Shown in pieces: positions 18,433 to 27,676 of a DNA stretch of 64,000 bases. The notes under the pieces are model-generated. The model saw only the letters and a list, made by a program, of their open reading frames with translations, was not told the origin of the DNA and did not search any database. Location of the stretch: assembly GCA_018401495.1 (NCBI GenBank), contig JAGYJX010000005.1:558001-622000 (forward strand). Direction: 5' to 3'. Source of the stretch: Rhodospirillaceae bacterium (lineage in GTDB: Bacteria; Pseudomonadota; Alphaproteobacteria; Thalassobaculales; Thalassobaculaceae). Positions within the stretch are counted from its first letter, which is position 1, and each line of letters starts with the position of its first letter. The translations under genes and the position numbers were made by a program.

Positions 18433-18711
18433 CTATCCGGCGACGGCCTGCTGTTCAAGGTTGTGACTGATCGTGTTCCTGTCCTGAAGGGCTGCGAGGG
18501 CTCGGCGTAGGCTCGGGAGTTGCTTGTCGACCTCGAGGCGCCGGAGGCCGTGGGCGGCCTCGAGCATGGCGGCGGCGGTCCAGCGCAACGCCATGGCAGC
18601 GTCCTGCGAGCGTTTGACGTTGCGGCAGACCCGGTGGATGGTGCCGTTCATGTTCTCGATGATGTTGGTGTGGTGCAGGCGAGCGAGCGGAGCAGCTCGA
18701 CCGGCAGGCGG
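18433..18711 (-). pseudogene. IS256-type transposase, C-terminal remnant
   Basis: The minus frame reads LARLHHTNIIENMNGTIHRV, then CRNVKRSQDAAMALRWTAAA and LRRLEVDKQLPSLRRAL before a stop at 18433. This is the conserved C-terminus of IS256/mutator-type transposases (ALRW.AA.MLEA..G.RR.K..KQLP.LR). The gene is cut at its 5' side by the IS3 copy beginning at 18712. Confidence 0.7.
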
Positions 18712-18797
18712 AGAGCCGGCCGGGAGAATCTGGACAGGGCGTTAAGTGGATTTCCTGCCTGAAGGCGGCGAGGATGCCGCGGCTCAGGAGGGATGTT

Positions 18798-19099
18798 ATG
18801 GCTAGACGTGCCCGACGGAACCACAGTGGGGCTTTCAAGGTGAAGGTGGCCTTGGCTGCAATCCGTGGCGCAAGACGCTGGCGGAGCTGGCGCAGCAGTT
18901 CGACGTTCACCCGAACCAGATCACGGCTTGGCGTGCGCAGCTTCTGGATGGTGCCGCGGAGGTGTTCGGGGGCAGTGCGAGCGCGCCGCCCGCGGTGGAC
19001 GTGAAGGAGCTTCACGCCAAGATCGGCCAGCTGACGCTGGAGAACGATTTTTTGTCCGGCGCGCTCGGCAAGGCCGGCATGACGAGCGCAAAGCGATGA
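18798..19099 (+). pseudogene. IS3 orfA, frameshifted
   Basis: It begins MARRARRNHSGAFKVKVALA and, compared with the intact copy at 22934, lacks one base near 18868 (GGCGCAAGACG instead of GGCGAGAAGACG). This throws the helix-turn-helix region (TLAELAQQFDVHPNQIT in copy 2) out of frame. The downstream sequence remains recognisable up to a stop overlapping the orfB start. It could be a real defect or a read error. Confidence 0.75.
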
Positions 19100-19923
19100 T
19101 CGACCGTGAGCACGAGCTTCCCGTGAAGCGGCAGGCGGAGCTGCTGCAGCTGAGCCGGAGCGGGCTGTACTACCGGCCGCGGCCGGTGCCGGCGGCCGAC
19201 CTGGCGGTGATGCGCCGGCTGGACGAGCTGCACCTGGAGGCGCCGTTCGCGGGCAGCCGGATGCTGCGCGACATGCTGCGGGCCGACGGCGTGGAGATCG
19301 GCCGCGGCCGGGTGGCGACGCTGATGCGGCGGATGGGGATCTCCGCACTGTACCGGCGGCCGAACACCTCGAAGCCGGCGCCGGGACACCGGATCTACCC
19401 GTACCTGCTGCGCGGGGTGACGGTGGACCGGCCGAACATGGCCTGGGCCATGGACATCACCTACATCCCGATGGCGCGCGGCTTCGTGTACCTGGCGGCG
19501 GCGGTCGACTGGTTCAGCCGGCGGGTGCTGTCGTGGCGGCTGTCGATCACCCAGGACACGGGCTTCTGCCTGGAGGCGGTGGAGGAGGCGCTGGCGCGCC
19601 ATGGGCGGCCGGCGATCTTCAACACCGACCAGGGCAGCCAGTTCACCAGCGCTGCGTTCACCGGCATGCTGCTGGCGAACGGCATCGCGATCAGCATGGA
19701 CGGCCGGGGCGCCTGGCGCGACAACGTGTTCGTCGAGCGGCTGTGGCGCTCGGTCAAGTACGAGGAGGTGTACCTGCGGGCCTATGACGGCGTCGCCGAG
19801 GCGCGCGCCTCGATCGGCCGGTACCTGGGCTTCTTCAACGGGCGCCGGCCGCACTCGAGCCTGGGCGGGCGGACACCGGACCAGGCCTACCTCGACGGCC
19901 TGCCGCAGCTGGCGGCAGCATGA
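19096..19923 (+). CDS. IS3-family transposase OrfB
   Basis: 275 residues. The integrase core shows the DDE residues in order: WAMDITYIP near 120, FNTDQGSQFTS near 178, and NVFVERLWRSVKYEEVY near 213. The C-terminal NGRRPHSSLGGRTPDQAY box is typical of IS3. Its ATG overlaps the orfA stop (ATGA), as usual for elements that make the OrfAB fusion by a frameshift. Confidence 0.9.
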   Translation: MIDREHELPVKRQAELLQLSRSGLYYRPRPVPAADLAVMRRLDELHLEAPFAGSRMLRDMLRADGVEIGRGRVATLMRRMGISALYRRPNTSKPAPGHRIYPYLLRGVTVDRPNMAWAMDITYIPMARGFVYLAAAVDWFSRRVLSWRLSITQDTGFCLEAVEEALARHGRPAIFNTDQGSQFTSAAFTGMLLANGIAISMDGRGAWRDNVFVERLWRSVKYEEVYLRAYDGVAEARASIGRYLGFFNGRRPHSSLGGRTPDQAYLDGLPQLAAA

Positions 19924-20176
19924 GGACGACAGCCGTTTGCGGGCCTCGCTCCGGTCGGGCTACGCCCTCCCTGCGCGAGGCCCGCAAACGGCAACGCACG
20001 ACGGAACCGGCAGGCGATCCACTTATCCGACGCCGAATTCTGTCCGAACGATCCCGGCCACCGCTGCTTAACGTGGATCGCAGCACCAAGAAGCTTGGCG
20101 CGTGCTGTTTCGTCGCAGCGGAAAATTTACCGGGTAGTGGTTGCCGAACTCGACATCAAAAATATAAAATCTGGAT

Positions 20177-21718
20177 ATGACAATCAAATCCTCGCCCGTG
20201 TCTGCGTCTCTCGTTAACCCTCCCCAGCTCGAGCATCCAACGGCCGTGGTGATCGGCAGTGGATTTGGCGGGTTGGCCGCCGCTATCCGGCTCTCCGCAA
20301 AGGGTTTTAAGGTTACGGTTCTGGAACGACTTGACGGCCCGGGCGGTCGCGCCATGGTGGAGGAACGAGACGGGCATACCTTCGATCTCGGCCCCACTAT
20401 AATCACGGCTCCATATCTGTTCGAAGAGCTCTGGGCGCTGTGTGGCAAAATCCTGTCCGACGACGTGAAACTGGTCGCCATGGACCCGTTCTATCAGATC
20501 CGATTCGATGACGGCCGTATCTTCAGCTATAGCGGCGATATCAACCAAATGCGAGCAGAGGTCGCCAAGTTCAATCCCGCAGATGTTGACGGATTCGAGC
20601 GTTACCTCAAGATTAGTGAGACAATCTATAAAACTGCGTTTGAAGATCTGGCGGCGGAACCGTTCGATTCTCTATGGTTTACGCTGAAGTGTGCACCAAA
20701 TATGATCAAGCTCGGCGGCCACCGAACTGTGTTCGGAAAAGTTTCTGACTATTTCGCCGACCCGTCGCTACGCACGGTCTTCAGTTTTCATCCCTTGCTG
20801 ATCGGCGGAAACCCACTAACAACGACGGCATATTATTGCCTAATAGCGCATCTCGAGCGGCTTCACGGGGTGCACTTCGCCATGGGCGGAACAGGTACTC
20901 TGGTCAAAGGAATGGTCAAGCTGCTGGAGAGTCAGGGGGGGGAGATTCGTTACGACAGCGAAGTCTCGGCCATTCTATCCAGCAAGGGAAAAGCAACTGG
21001 TGTGCGACTTGCCGCTGGGGAGGAACTAGCTGCTGATGTAGTCATTTCCAACGCCGATGCCGCTTGGACCTACAGCAACCTGATGGACGGCAAGCCTGCC
21101 AAGCGCTGGTCGAAAGCCAAGGTTGACCGGCAAAGCTATTCAATGGGACTATTTGTCTGGTATTTTGGGACGAAGACTAAGTTCGACGACGTCTACCATC
21201 ATATGATGCTGTTGGGCCCGCGCTATGAAGGGCTGCTCAAGGACATCTTCATCAACAAGAAGCTGACTGACGATTTCAGTCTCTACCTGCATCGCCCTTC
21301 GGCCACCGACCCCAGCCTCGCGCCCGAGGGCGGTGATACGTTTTACGTTTTGTCGCCGGTTCCAAACCTGGACTCTGGCATGAATTGGGAGGACGAGGGC
21401 GAACGCTATCGCGCCGCCATTCAAAAGCGGCTGGAAGACACGATCATGCCCGGGTTGGGAGATGCCCTTTCCACGTCTTTTTTCTATACGCCCAAGGATT
21501 TTGAGACCCGGCTGCTGTCGATGAAGGGGGCTGCGTTCGCCATGGAGCCGAACCTGTTTCAAAGCGCCTGGTTCAGACCGCACAATCGCAGCGAAGAGAT
21601 GGAAAATCTGTTCCTGGTCGGTGCGGGCACCCATCCGGGAGCCGGGGTCCCAGGCGTGCTGTCTTCCGCAAAAATCCTCGGTAAAATCGCTCCCGATTCG
21701 TCCGTTTTCAGGCGTTAA
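20177..21718 (+). CDS. crtI: CrtI-type phytoene/carotenoid desaturase
   Basis: 513 residues. The N-terminal FAD loop is AVVIGSGFGGLAAAIRL (from residue 23), followed by GGRAMVEERDGHTFDLGPTI, and the C-terminal bacterial-type desaturase motif is LVGAGTHPGAGVPGVLSSAK (near 478-497). Members introduce double bonds into C40 (or C30) polyenes at the membrane. Codon use is distinctly lower in GC than the backbone, fitting transfer. It stands between two copies of the same IS3, and no phytoene synthase is present in the window. The exact number of desaturation steps cannot be read from sequence. Confidence 0.88.
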   Translation: MTIKSSPVSASLVNPPQLEHPTAVVIGSGFGGLAAAIRLSAKGFKVTVLERLDGPGGRAMVEERDGHTFDLGPTIITAPYLFEELWALCGKILSDDVKLVAMDPFYQIRFDDGRIFSYSGDINQMRAEVAKFNPADVDGFERYLKISETIYKTAFEDLAAEPFDSLWFTLKCAPNMIKLGGHRTVFGKVSDYFADPSLRTVFSFHPLLIGGNPLTTTAYYCLIAHLERLHGVHFAMGGTGTLVKGMVKLLESQGGEIRYDSEVSAILSSKGKATGVRLAAGEELAADVVISNADAAWTYSNLMDGKPAKRWSKAKVDRQSYSMGLFVWYFGTKTKFDDVYHHMMLLGPRYEGLLKDIFINKKLTDDFSLYLHRPSATDPSLAPEGGDTFYVLSPVPNLDSGMNWEDEGERYRAAIQKRLEDTIMPGLGDALSTSFFYTPKDFETRLLSMKGAAFAMEPNLFQSAWFRPHNRSEEMENLFLVGAGTHPGAGVPGVLSSAKILGKIAPDSSVFRR

Positions 21719-21731
21719 AACAGGCCAACAC

Positions 21732-22487
21732 TTAGGCACCTCCTGCAGCATTTGTCGTCTCTAATCTACTGTACTTACGGCGGATCATGAACTGCTGATA
21801 TAGGATGATCGCAAGGCCGACAAGCAGCGGCAGTGACCACAACAACGGCGTCAGCGCCATCTCGGGCAAAAACCGGACGGCTCCAAAGGCAAAGAAGGCG
21901 GTATAGACCGAAATGCCCGCACCGACCAACCCCTTCACATGCTCTAATTGCCAATCGTAGCGCCTCACCTTCGGCTTATAGAGATACCAAAGGTTGGACC
22001 CGACGGTTGCCAGTCCCACCATCGAGATGCCGATCATCAGGGGCATTTCCACCAAAACGCCCTGCACAAGACAGTTCACAGAGAGCATGAACAGCACGGC
22101 TTGCGAAACCGTATCCCAGGGTCCGCGTCCACGCGTGATCTTATCTTTGACACACCGATCGCCAAAACGGGCGAGATTGACGGTCAAGAAGGCCAAATAC
22201 AGCATCATCCACCCGAAGATCGCCCGGATTGTCTCCCTACCCCCAACAAAAAGGGGATGGTCGAGCAGGTGAGGATGGGTTTCGACCGGGGCGATCAGCG
22301 TTGACGTTGCTATGCCAGTGGCAACGATGCCGGTGACCAACATGGATTTCACAAAAACCGCCCCCGCCTTGCGATGCAGTCGGCCGCCTTTTTTCGAAAT
22401 GATCGGAATCCAAACCGATGCCAACCCAACAAGACCGCTGAGGATATGGGCTATGACAAGGGTATCAAAGATGTGCACGATAAGCAT
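21732..22487 (-). CDS. DUF2306-like integral membrane protein
   Basis: 251 residues with about seven hydrophobic segments. HILSGLVGLASVWIPII followed by RLHRKAGAVFVKSM and the late HVKGLVGAGISVYTAFFAFG are typical of DUF2306-type membrane proteins (histidines at the helix ends, HRxxG motif). The function of the family is unknown. It converges on crtI with 13 bp between their stop codons and shares its lower GC, so it probably arrived with it. Confidence 0.6.
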   Translation of the reverse strand: MLIVHIFDTLVIAHILSGLVGLASVWIPIISKKGGRLHRKAGAVFVKSMLVTGIVATGIATSTLIAPVETHPHLLDHPLFVGGRETIRAIFGWMMLYLAFLTVNLARFGDRCVKDKITRGRGPWDTVSQAVLFMLSVNCLVQGVLVEMPLMIGISMVGLATVGSNLWYLYKPKVRRYDWQLEHVKGLVGAGISVYTAFFAFGAVRFLPEMALTPLLWSLPLLVGLAIILYQQFMIRRKYSRLETTNAAGGA

Positions 22488-22519
22488 GGCGCCTATTTTA
22501 CCAATGATTGGCTTAACCT

Positions 22520-22607
22520 GCCTCTGAAAAATGTCGCTATTTGAGGTTAGCGTCCCGCTCTACGTGGGACGGACGATGGAGCGGAGCAAGTACACGCAAG
22601 AGCAGAT
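22520..22607 (+). mobile_element. Possible 5' end of a further IS3-type element
   Basis: The run GTGGGACGGACG followed by ATGGAGCGGAGCAAGTACAC reads MERSKYTQEQIE, which resembles the start of IS407-group orfA proteins. It is cut off after 11 codons by the outer IS3 element at 22608. Too little remains for certainty. Confidence 0.35.
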
Positions 22608-22933
22608 AGAGGTGGCACCCATCGTTCGGACAGTTTGGCGGCTTGATTAAGCTATCCCCGGGTGTTGTTCATGCCGCCAGCCTGCTGCTCGCCGTTGCCG
22701 GGGCTCGCCCCGGCAACGGCGTCGGTTCGATCATGTGATACGCCTCGTTCGGCGTTCGGCCACCGAGCCCCGAGTGTGGGCGGTCGGCGTTATAGTAGCC
22801 GATCCACCTGGCAAGTCCGGCCCGCAGTTCCGACCCGGTCTCGAAGGAGAGCCGGCCGGGGAATTTCGGACAGGGCGATAAGTGGATTTCCTGCCTGAAG
22901 GCGGCGAGGATGCCGCGGCTCAGGAGGATTGCG

Positions 22934-23239
22934 ATGACGAGACGTGCCCGACGGAACCACAGTGGGGCGTTCAAGGCGAAGGTGGCCTTGGCGGCGCTGC
23001 GTGGCGAGAAGACGCTGGCGGAGCTGGCGCAGCAGTTTGACGTTCATCCGAACCAGATCACGACTTGGCGGGCACAGCTGCTCGACGGCGCTGCCGAGGT
23101 GTTCGGGGGCGGCGCGGGCGCGGCTCCGGCGGCGGTGGACGTGAAGGAGCTGCACGCCAAGATCGGCCAGCTGACGCTGGAGAACGATTTTTTATCCGGT
23201 GCGCTCGGCAAGGCCGGCATGACGAGCGCAAAGCGATGA
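22934..23239 (+). CDS. OrfA of IS3 copy 2
   Basis: 101 residues, intact: MTRRARRNHSGAFKAKVALA, the helix-turn-helix TLAELAQQFDVHPNQITTW, then a C-terminal coiled region (LHAKIGQLTLENDFLSGALG). It is the reference for showing that orfA of copy 1 has lost a base. It overlaps orfB by ATGA, and a GATTTTTTATC run upstream of the overlap could serve frameshifting. Confidence 0.88.
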   Translation: MTRRARRNHSGAFKAKVALAALRGEKTLAELAQQFDVHPNQITTWRAQLLDGAAEVFGGGAGAAPAAVDVKELHAKIGQLTLENDFLSGALGKAGMTSAKR

Positions 23240-23818
23240 TCGACCGTGAGCACGAGCTGCCGGTGAAGCGGCAGGCGGAGTTGCTGCAGTTGAGCCGGAG
23301 CGGGCTGTACTACCGGCCGCGGCCGGTGCCGGCGGCCGAGCTGGCGGTGATGCGGCGGCTGGACGAGCTGCACCTTGAGGCACCGTTCGCGGGCAGCCGG
23401 ATGCTGCGCGACCTGCTGCGGGCGGATGGCGTGGCGATCGGCCGCGGCCGGGTGGTGAGGCTGATGCGGCGGATGGGGATCACCGCGCTGTACCGCCGGC
23501 CGAACACCTCGAGGCCGGCGCCGGGGCACCGGATCTACCCGTACCTGCTGCGCGGGGTGGCGGTGGATCGGCCGAACCAGGTGTGGGCGATGGACATCAC
23601 CTACATTCCGATGGCGCGTGGCTTCGTGTACCTGGCGGCGGTGGTCGACTGGTTCAGCCGGCGGGTGCTGTCGTGGCGGCTGTCGATCATCATGGACACC
23701 GCCTTCTGCCTGGAGGCGGTCGAGGAAGCGCTGGCGCGCTACGGCCGGCCAGCGATCTTCAACACCGACCAGGGCAGCCAGTTCACCGTAAGCGTCACGA
23801 GCGCCACACGCCCGTTGG

Positions 23819-24416
23819 CTATTGACGCCGTCGCTTTGGTTTCGGCGGCCGGGCGGGCTTCGGCGCGCGCCTGAGCTTCCGGGTTGCCTTGTGGAGTTCG
23901 ACGACCGCGGCCCCGATGGTGTTGTGGGCGCAGTCCTGGATGTTCGACAGATCGGTCGGCGACAGTTCGGGCAGCAGGCTCCGCCCGAGCTCGTTGCTGG
24001 CCAGGATCGGCCTGAGCTTGTGGCGGGTGGGCGACAGGACGATTGGCATCCAGGCGTCAGGAGCGAGGGAGAACCCGGTCATGAACCCGGTGACCCAGTC
24101 CTCGATGATCACCTGGCCCAGGTGGTTCATGAACATCGGCGTGTAGTCGCGCGGCCGGGTCGCCAGCGTCGTCTCGACGGCGGCGTGGTGGGCCCGGATG
24201 GTGTCGACGACCCGCCGCACTGAGGGTCCCCTCGGCGGCGTCCGGCATCTTTCCAGCGAAGATCAGCGGCAGCCAGGTTTCCGGGGCCACTGTGGCCGGC
24301 CCGGCGACCAGGGCCGCGACCAGGCCATCGATCGCACTGACCCCAACGTATCCGGAACGTCCGTCCTCGCGCAGGATCTCATCCAGCTCGTCGAGAGTGT
24401 AAAGCTCCCCGCTCAT
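23819..24416 (-). CDS. UPF0149/YecA-like passenger protein of IS66 (1-nt frameshift near 24225)
   Basis: The start is MSGELYTLDELDEILREDGR (ATG at 24416, overlapping the tnpC stop by 4 nt), continuing through GLVAALVAGPATVAPETWLP. After a one-base shift near 24225 it continues VVDTIRAHHAAVETTLATRP to a basic C-terminus (ARPPKPKRRRQ). The IIEDWVTGFMTGFSLAPDAW region is the UPF0149 hallmark. Its function in transposition is unknown. The shift may be a read error because the rest of the IS66 is intact. Confidence 0.7.
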
Positions 24417-25978
24417 GCCGCCGCCGGCAGCGCGGCGCGATCCGCCTTCCAGTTCCACGGCAGCAGCGTGTCGAGCCGGTCGATCGTCGTCTCGCCGGTC
24501 ACCATCCGGTCGAGCGCATCGGCCAAGTAAGTGTACGGGTCGAGGTCGTTCAGCTTGGCGGTGTTGATCAGCGACGCCAGGATCCCCCAGCTCTCTCCGC
24601 CGCCCTCGCTGCCCGCGAACAGGCTGTTCTTTTTCCCAAGGCTGATCGGCCGCATGCCGCGCTCCACCGCGTTGGTGTCGACGCTGACCCGGCCGTCTTC
24701 GAGGTACACGCACAGGCCCTCCCAGTGCCGGAGCGTGTAGCGGATCGCCAGCGCCAGCGGCGACTTCTGCGATATCTCGGCCAACGTCGTCATCAGGTAC
24801 GGCCGCAGCGCCTCCATCACCGGCTTCGAGCGCGCCTGACGGACCGCGAGGCGTTCGGCGGCCGACAGGCCCTTGATCTTCGCCTCGATCGCGTAGACCT
24901 CGGCGATGCGGGCTATCACCTCGCGCGCCACCGGCGAGCCGGAGGCGGCATGCACGTCGACGAACTTGCGACGGGCATGGGCCAGGCAGAACGCCAGCCG
25001 GATTGGCCCGGCGTTGCGCCCGGGCTTGGCCAGTCCCTTGTAGGCGGCGTAGCCGTCGACCTGCAGCACGCCGCTGAACGACGCCAGCTGCATCGATATG
25101 TCGGCGGCTCTGCGACCCTCGGCATAGACGTAGCCGATCGCCGGCGGGGACGGTCCGCGCCACGGCCGGTCGTCGACCGCCTGCGCCCAGAGCTGTCCGA
25201 TCTTGGTTCGCCCGCGTCCGGGGTCGAGCCGCGGCAGCGGCGTCTCGTCACACAGGATGTAAGGCTGCGAGCGGATGTGGCCGAGCAGCTTCTCGTACAG
25301 AGGCCGCAGCCACCAGGCCGCGCGCCGGATCCAGAACGCCAGGGTCGCTCGATCCAGGATCACTCCCTGCCCGAGCATGATCTGGACCTGACGGTAGAGC
25401 GGCAGGTGCCAAGCGTATTTCGCGGTGACGATATGGGCGATCAACGCGGTGGTCGCCATCCCGCCGGTCACCGGCCGGGCCGGCGCCTTGGCCTGCACGA
25501 CCGCACCCTCGCAGGCTCGGCAGCCGTACTTCGGACGGACCGTTCGGACGACCCGCAGCACCGCCGGCACCTTGTCCAAGGCCTCACTCACATCCTCACC
25601 GATCCGGTGCAGCGCGCCGCCGCAGCACGGGCACTGCGTCGTGTCCGGCTCGATGGTCTGCTCGACCCGGGGAAGATGCGTCGGCAAGGCACCGACGTTG
25701 CGCCGCGCTGGCCGGCGGGAGCGACCCGCTGACCGACCGTCGGGCCCGGTGTTGTCGTTGGCGCTGGCGGATCCGATGTCTGCGACCTCGACCTCACCGA
25801 GGTCCAAAGCACCTTGCTCGGCGACAACAGCTGTCATCCGCTCCGAGCGAGCGCCGAACACCATGCGCCGATACTTCGCCACCTCCGCCTCGAGACGGGC
25901 GTTCCGATCCTTCAGATCGGCGATCATCTGGATCAGGAGATCCGGGTCGCGAGGCAGCGGATCGGTGGGTGACGGCAT
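24413..25978 (-). CDS. tnpC: IS66 transposase TnpC
   Basis: 521 residues. The N-terminal leucine-zipper-like region is NARLEAEVAKYRRMVFGARS. The zinc-binding CPCCGGAL lies near residue 118, then the large DDE domain follows with ILCDETPLPRLDPG and VLQVDGYAAYKGL, and the conserved SVDTNAVERGMRPISLGKKN closes the core. The length is normal for IS66 TnpC, and no lesion is visible. Confidence 0.95.
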   Translation of the reverse strand: MPSPTDPLPRDPDLLIQMIADLKDRNARLEAEVAKYRRMVFGARSERMTAVVAEQGALDLGEVEVADIGSASANDNTGPDGRSAGRSRRPARRNVGALPTHLPRVEQTIEPDTTQCPCCGGALHRIGEDVSEALDKVPAVLRVVRTVRPKYGCRACEGAVVQAKAPARPVTGGMATTALIAHIVTAKYAWHLPLYRQVQIMLGQGVILDRATLAFWIRRAAWWLRPLYEKLLGHIRSQPYILCDETPLPRLDPGRGRTKIGQLWAQAVDDRPWRGPSPPAIGYVYAEGRRAADISMQLASFSGVLQVDGYAAYKGLAKPGRNAGPIRLAFCLAHARRKFVDVHAASGSPVAREVIARIAEVYAIEAKIKGLSAAERLAVRQARSKPVMEALRPYLMTTLAEISQKSPLALAIRYTLRHWEGLCVYLEDGRVSVDTNAVERGMRPISLGKKNSLFAGSEGGGESWGILASLINTAKLNDLDPYTYLADALDRMVTGETTIDRLDTLLPWNWKADRAALPAAA

Positions 25979-26039
25979 GTGGAGATTCTACCCCGGAGCC
26001 TCTCCAACTCCCAGCAGAATCAACGATTTCAGGTCGATT

Positions 26040-26393
26040 CTACCCTGCGCGGACAGGCCTCCGGACGACCCGCGGCGAGGACCGCGACCACTCCAATCCG
26101 TCGACCAGCAGAGCAAACTGCACGGCACTCAGCCGCACCACGCCGGCCGTCGCCGGCGGCCAGGCGAACCGGCCCGCCTCCAGCCATTTGGTGAGCACCA
26201 CAAGCCCGGTGCCGTCCCACGTCAGCAGGCGCAAGCGGTCCGCTCGCTTCGAGCGGAACACGAACACGTCACCGCAATACGGATCCGCCTCCAGCGCCTG
26301 CGCCACCATTGCCACCAGGCCATGGACGCCCTTGCGGAAGTCGATCGGCTCCGCCGCCACCAGGACCTTCGGGCCCGACCCGGACCGGATCAT
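26040..26393 (-). CDS. tnpB: IS66 accessory protein TnpB
   Basis: 117 residues starting MIRSGSGPKVLVAAEPIDFR with KGVHGLVAMVAQAL, FVFRSKRADRLRLLTWDGTG and LVVLTKWLEAGRFAWP. This is the complete IS66 Orf2 signature. TnpB of this type (IS66 Orf2, unrelated to the IS200/IS605 nuclease TnpB) is needed for transposition by an unknown mechanism. Its ATG overlaps the tnpA stop by one base (TGATG). Confidence 0.93.
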   Translation of the reverse strand: MIRSGSGPKVLVAAEPIDFRKGVHGLVAMVAQALEADPYCGDVFVFRSKRADRLRLLTWDGTGLVVLTKWLEAGRFAWPPATAGVVRLSAVQFALLVDGLEWSRSSPRVVRRPVRAG

Positions 26394-26830
26394 CACACGC
26401 CCCGCAGCGCTCCGATCACCGAGCGCGCCAACGCCGGGTTGACGTTGCCCGACAGCGACACCCGGCCCAACCGCAGATCCACCTCGATCCGGCCCGCCGG
26501 ATCGCCGAGGCCGCTCCGGGGTTCCTCCATCGTTTCCACCGGAATGAACCCAAGGACGCCGGATCCGGAAGATCGCGTCCGGGGCGTCGCACCCCCGGCA
26601 TCCAGCCCGAACGATCGGCGCCATGCCGTCAGCAGGCCACGGTTCAAACCGTGACGCCGCGCCACCTCCGAGATCGAGGCCTCGGGTGCCGCACTCTCCG
26701 AGACAATCCGCGCCTTGTCCTCGCGCGACCAGCTTCGACGTTGTCGCTGCCGGCCAGAGCGCTCGCTGCGTTCGTTAGCATCACCCGCGCCGGCATCGAG
26801 CCTGGCGTTAAGACTGACCGTATCGTTCAC
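26393..26830 (-). CDS. tnpA: IS66 accessory protein TnpA
   Basis: 145 residues from a GTG start. It has a helix-turn-helix of the IS66 Orf1 type (ASISEVARRHGLNRGLLTAW RR) preceded by a basic Arg-rich stretch. The C-terminus (GRIEVDLRLGRVSLSGNVNP) is conserved in the family. It probably binds the element's ends. Confidence 0.88.
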   Translation of the reverse strand: MNDTVSLNARLDAGAGDANERSERSGRQRQRRSWSREDKARIVSESAAPEASISEVARRHGLNRGLLTAWRRSFGLDAGGATPRTRSSGSGVLGFIPVETMEEPRSGLGDPAGRIEVDLRLGRVSLSGNVNPALARSVIGALRGV

Positions 26831-27676
26831 GCCACTGTCCTTATCGGTAACCGAGAAGGCAGTTTCGGGCCGCGCGGGTCGCAGGGGAAGGTGGGGTACT
26901 CGTGACGCTTACAGTTCACCAGTGCGGCGTTCACCGGGCTGCTGCTGGCCAACGGCATCGCGATCAGCATGGACGGCCGCGGCGCCTGGCGCGACAACGT
27001 GTTCGTCGAGCGGCTGTGGCGCTCGGTCAAATACGAGGAGGTGTACCTGCGGGCCTATGACGGGGTCGCCGAGGCACGCGCTTTGATAGGCCGCTACATG
27101 AGCTTTTACAACGGCCGGCGACCACACTCGAGCCTGGACGGGCGGACCCCGGACCGGGCCTACTTCGACGGGCTGCCGCAGTTGGCGGCGGCGTGAGGAC
27201 GACCGCCGTTTGCGGGCCTCGCTCCGGTCGGGCTACGCCCTCCCTGCGCGAGGCCCGCAAACGGCAACGCACGACGGAACCGGCAGGCGATCCACTTATC
27301 CGACGCCGATTTCTGTCCGAACGACCCCGGCCACCGCAAAGGCGTGCAGGTAGACGCATTCGTACTTCATCGAACGCCATAGCCGCTCGATGAACACGTT
27401 GTCCATCCAGCGCCCTCGCCCGTCCATGGAGATCCGCACGCCAGCCTCCTTCAGCACGTCGGTGAAGCGCGGGCTGGTGAACTGGCTGCCCTGGTCGGTG
27501 TTGAAGATCTCCGGCGCCCCGAAGCGCCCGAGCGCCTCTTCCAGCGCGGCGCTGCAGACCTCTGCGTCCATGGTGTTCGACAATCGCCAGGAGAGCACCC
27601 TGCGGCTCGCCCAGTCCATGATGGCCACCAGGTACAGGAAGCCGCGGCGCATCGGGATGTAGGTGATGTCGGCGCA

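Larger units (their letters stand above)
18712..20065 (+). mobile_element. IS3-family element, copy 1
   Basis: About 1354 bp running from AGAGCCGGCCGGGAGAATCT to CGATCCCGGCCACCGCT; the ends share an imperfect inverted repeat (GGCCGGGG..TTCGGACAG..TAAGTGGAT). It holds orfA (frameshifted) and an intact orfB. The same element occurs at 22848-27338 and as a left-end remnant at 17060-17188. No matching target duplication flanks this copy, so its surroundings have recombined. Confidence 0.85.
23788..26912 (-). mobile_element. IS66-family element with UPF0149 passenger gene
   Basis: Terminal inverted repeats GTAAGCGTCACGAG (23788) and the complement ending at 26912, with an 8-bp target duplication AGTTCACC (23780-23787 and 26913-26920), define a 3125-bp IS66. 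It encodes tnpA, tnpB, tnpC and a UPF0149/YecA-type gene, all on the minus strand and overlapping by a few bases. The clean duplication means the insertion is recent. Confidence 0.95.
23236..27196 (+). pseudogene. OrfB of IS3 copy 2, interrupted by IS66
   Basis: The 5' part (23236-23787) ends right after FNTDQGSQFT, and the 3' part (26921-27196) resumes SAAFTGLLLANGIAISMDGR and runs to the normal C-terminus. The 8-bp target AGTTCACC is present on both sides of the IS66. Apart from the insertion the gene is intact and more than 90% like orfB of copy 1 by eye. Confidence 0.9.
22848..27338 (+). mobile_element. IS3-family element, copy 2, carrying an IS66 insertion
   Basis: It is the same element as copy 1, inserted in orfB of the outer IS3 and flanked by AAGG at 22844-22847 and 27339-27342 (a 4-bp target duplication). 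Without the IS66 and its 8-bp duplication it is about 1358 bp. The right part of this copy, from 26921, continues the interrupted orfB. Confidence 0.88.

Noticed and set aside
18712..20065. Target-site duplication for IS3 copy 1
   Set aside because: The four bases on each side (GCGG and GCTT) do not match. The flanks have probably been rearranged, so the copy is called from internal homology and end sequences only.
21732..22487. CruF-type carotenoid hydratase or cyclase
   Set aside because: The protein is membrane-bound and next to crtI, but its motifs (HILSGLVGL, HRKAG) fit DUF2306-type proteins and not the hydratase or cyclase families.
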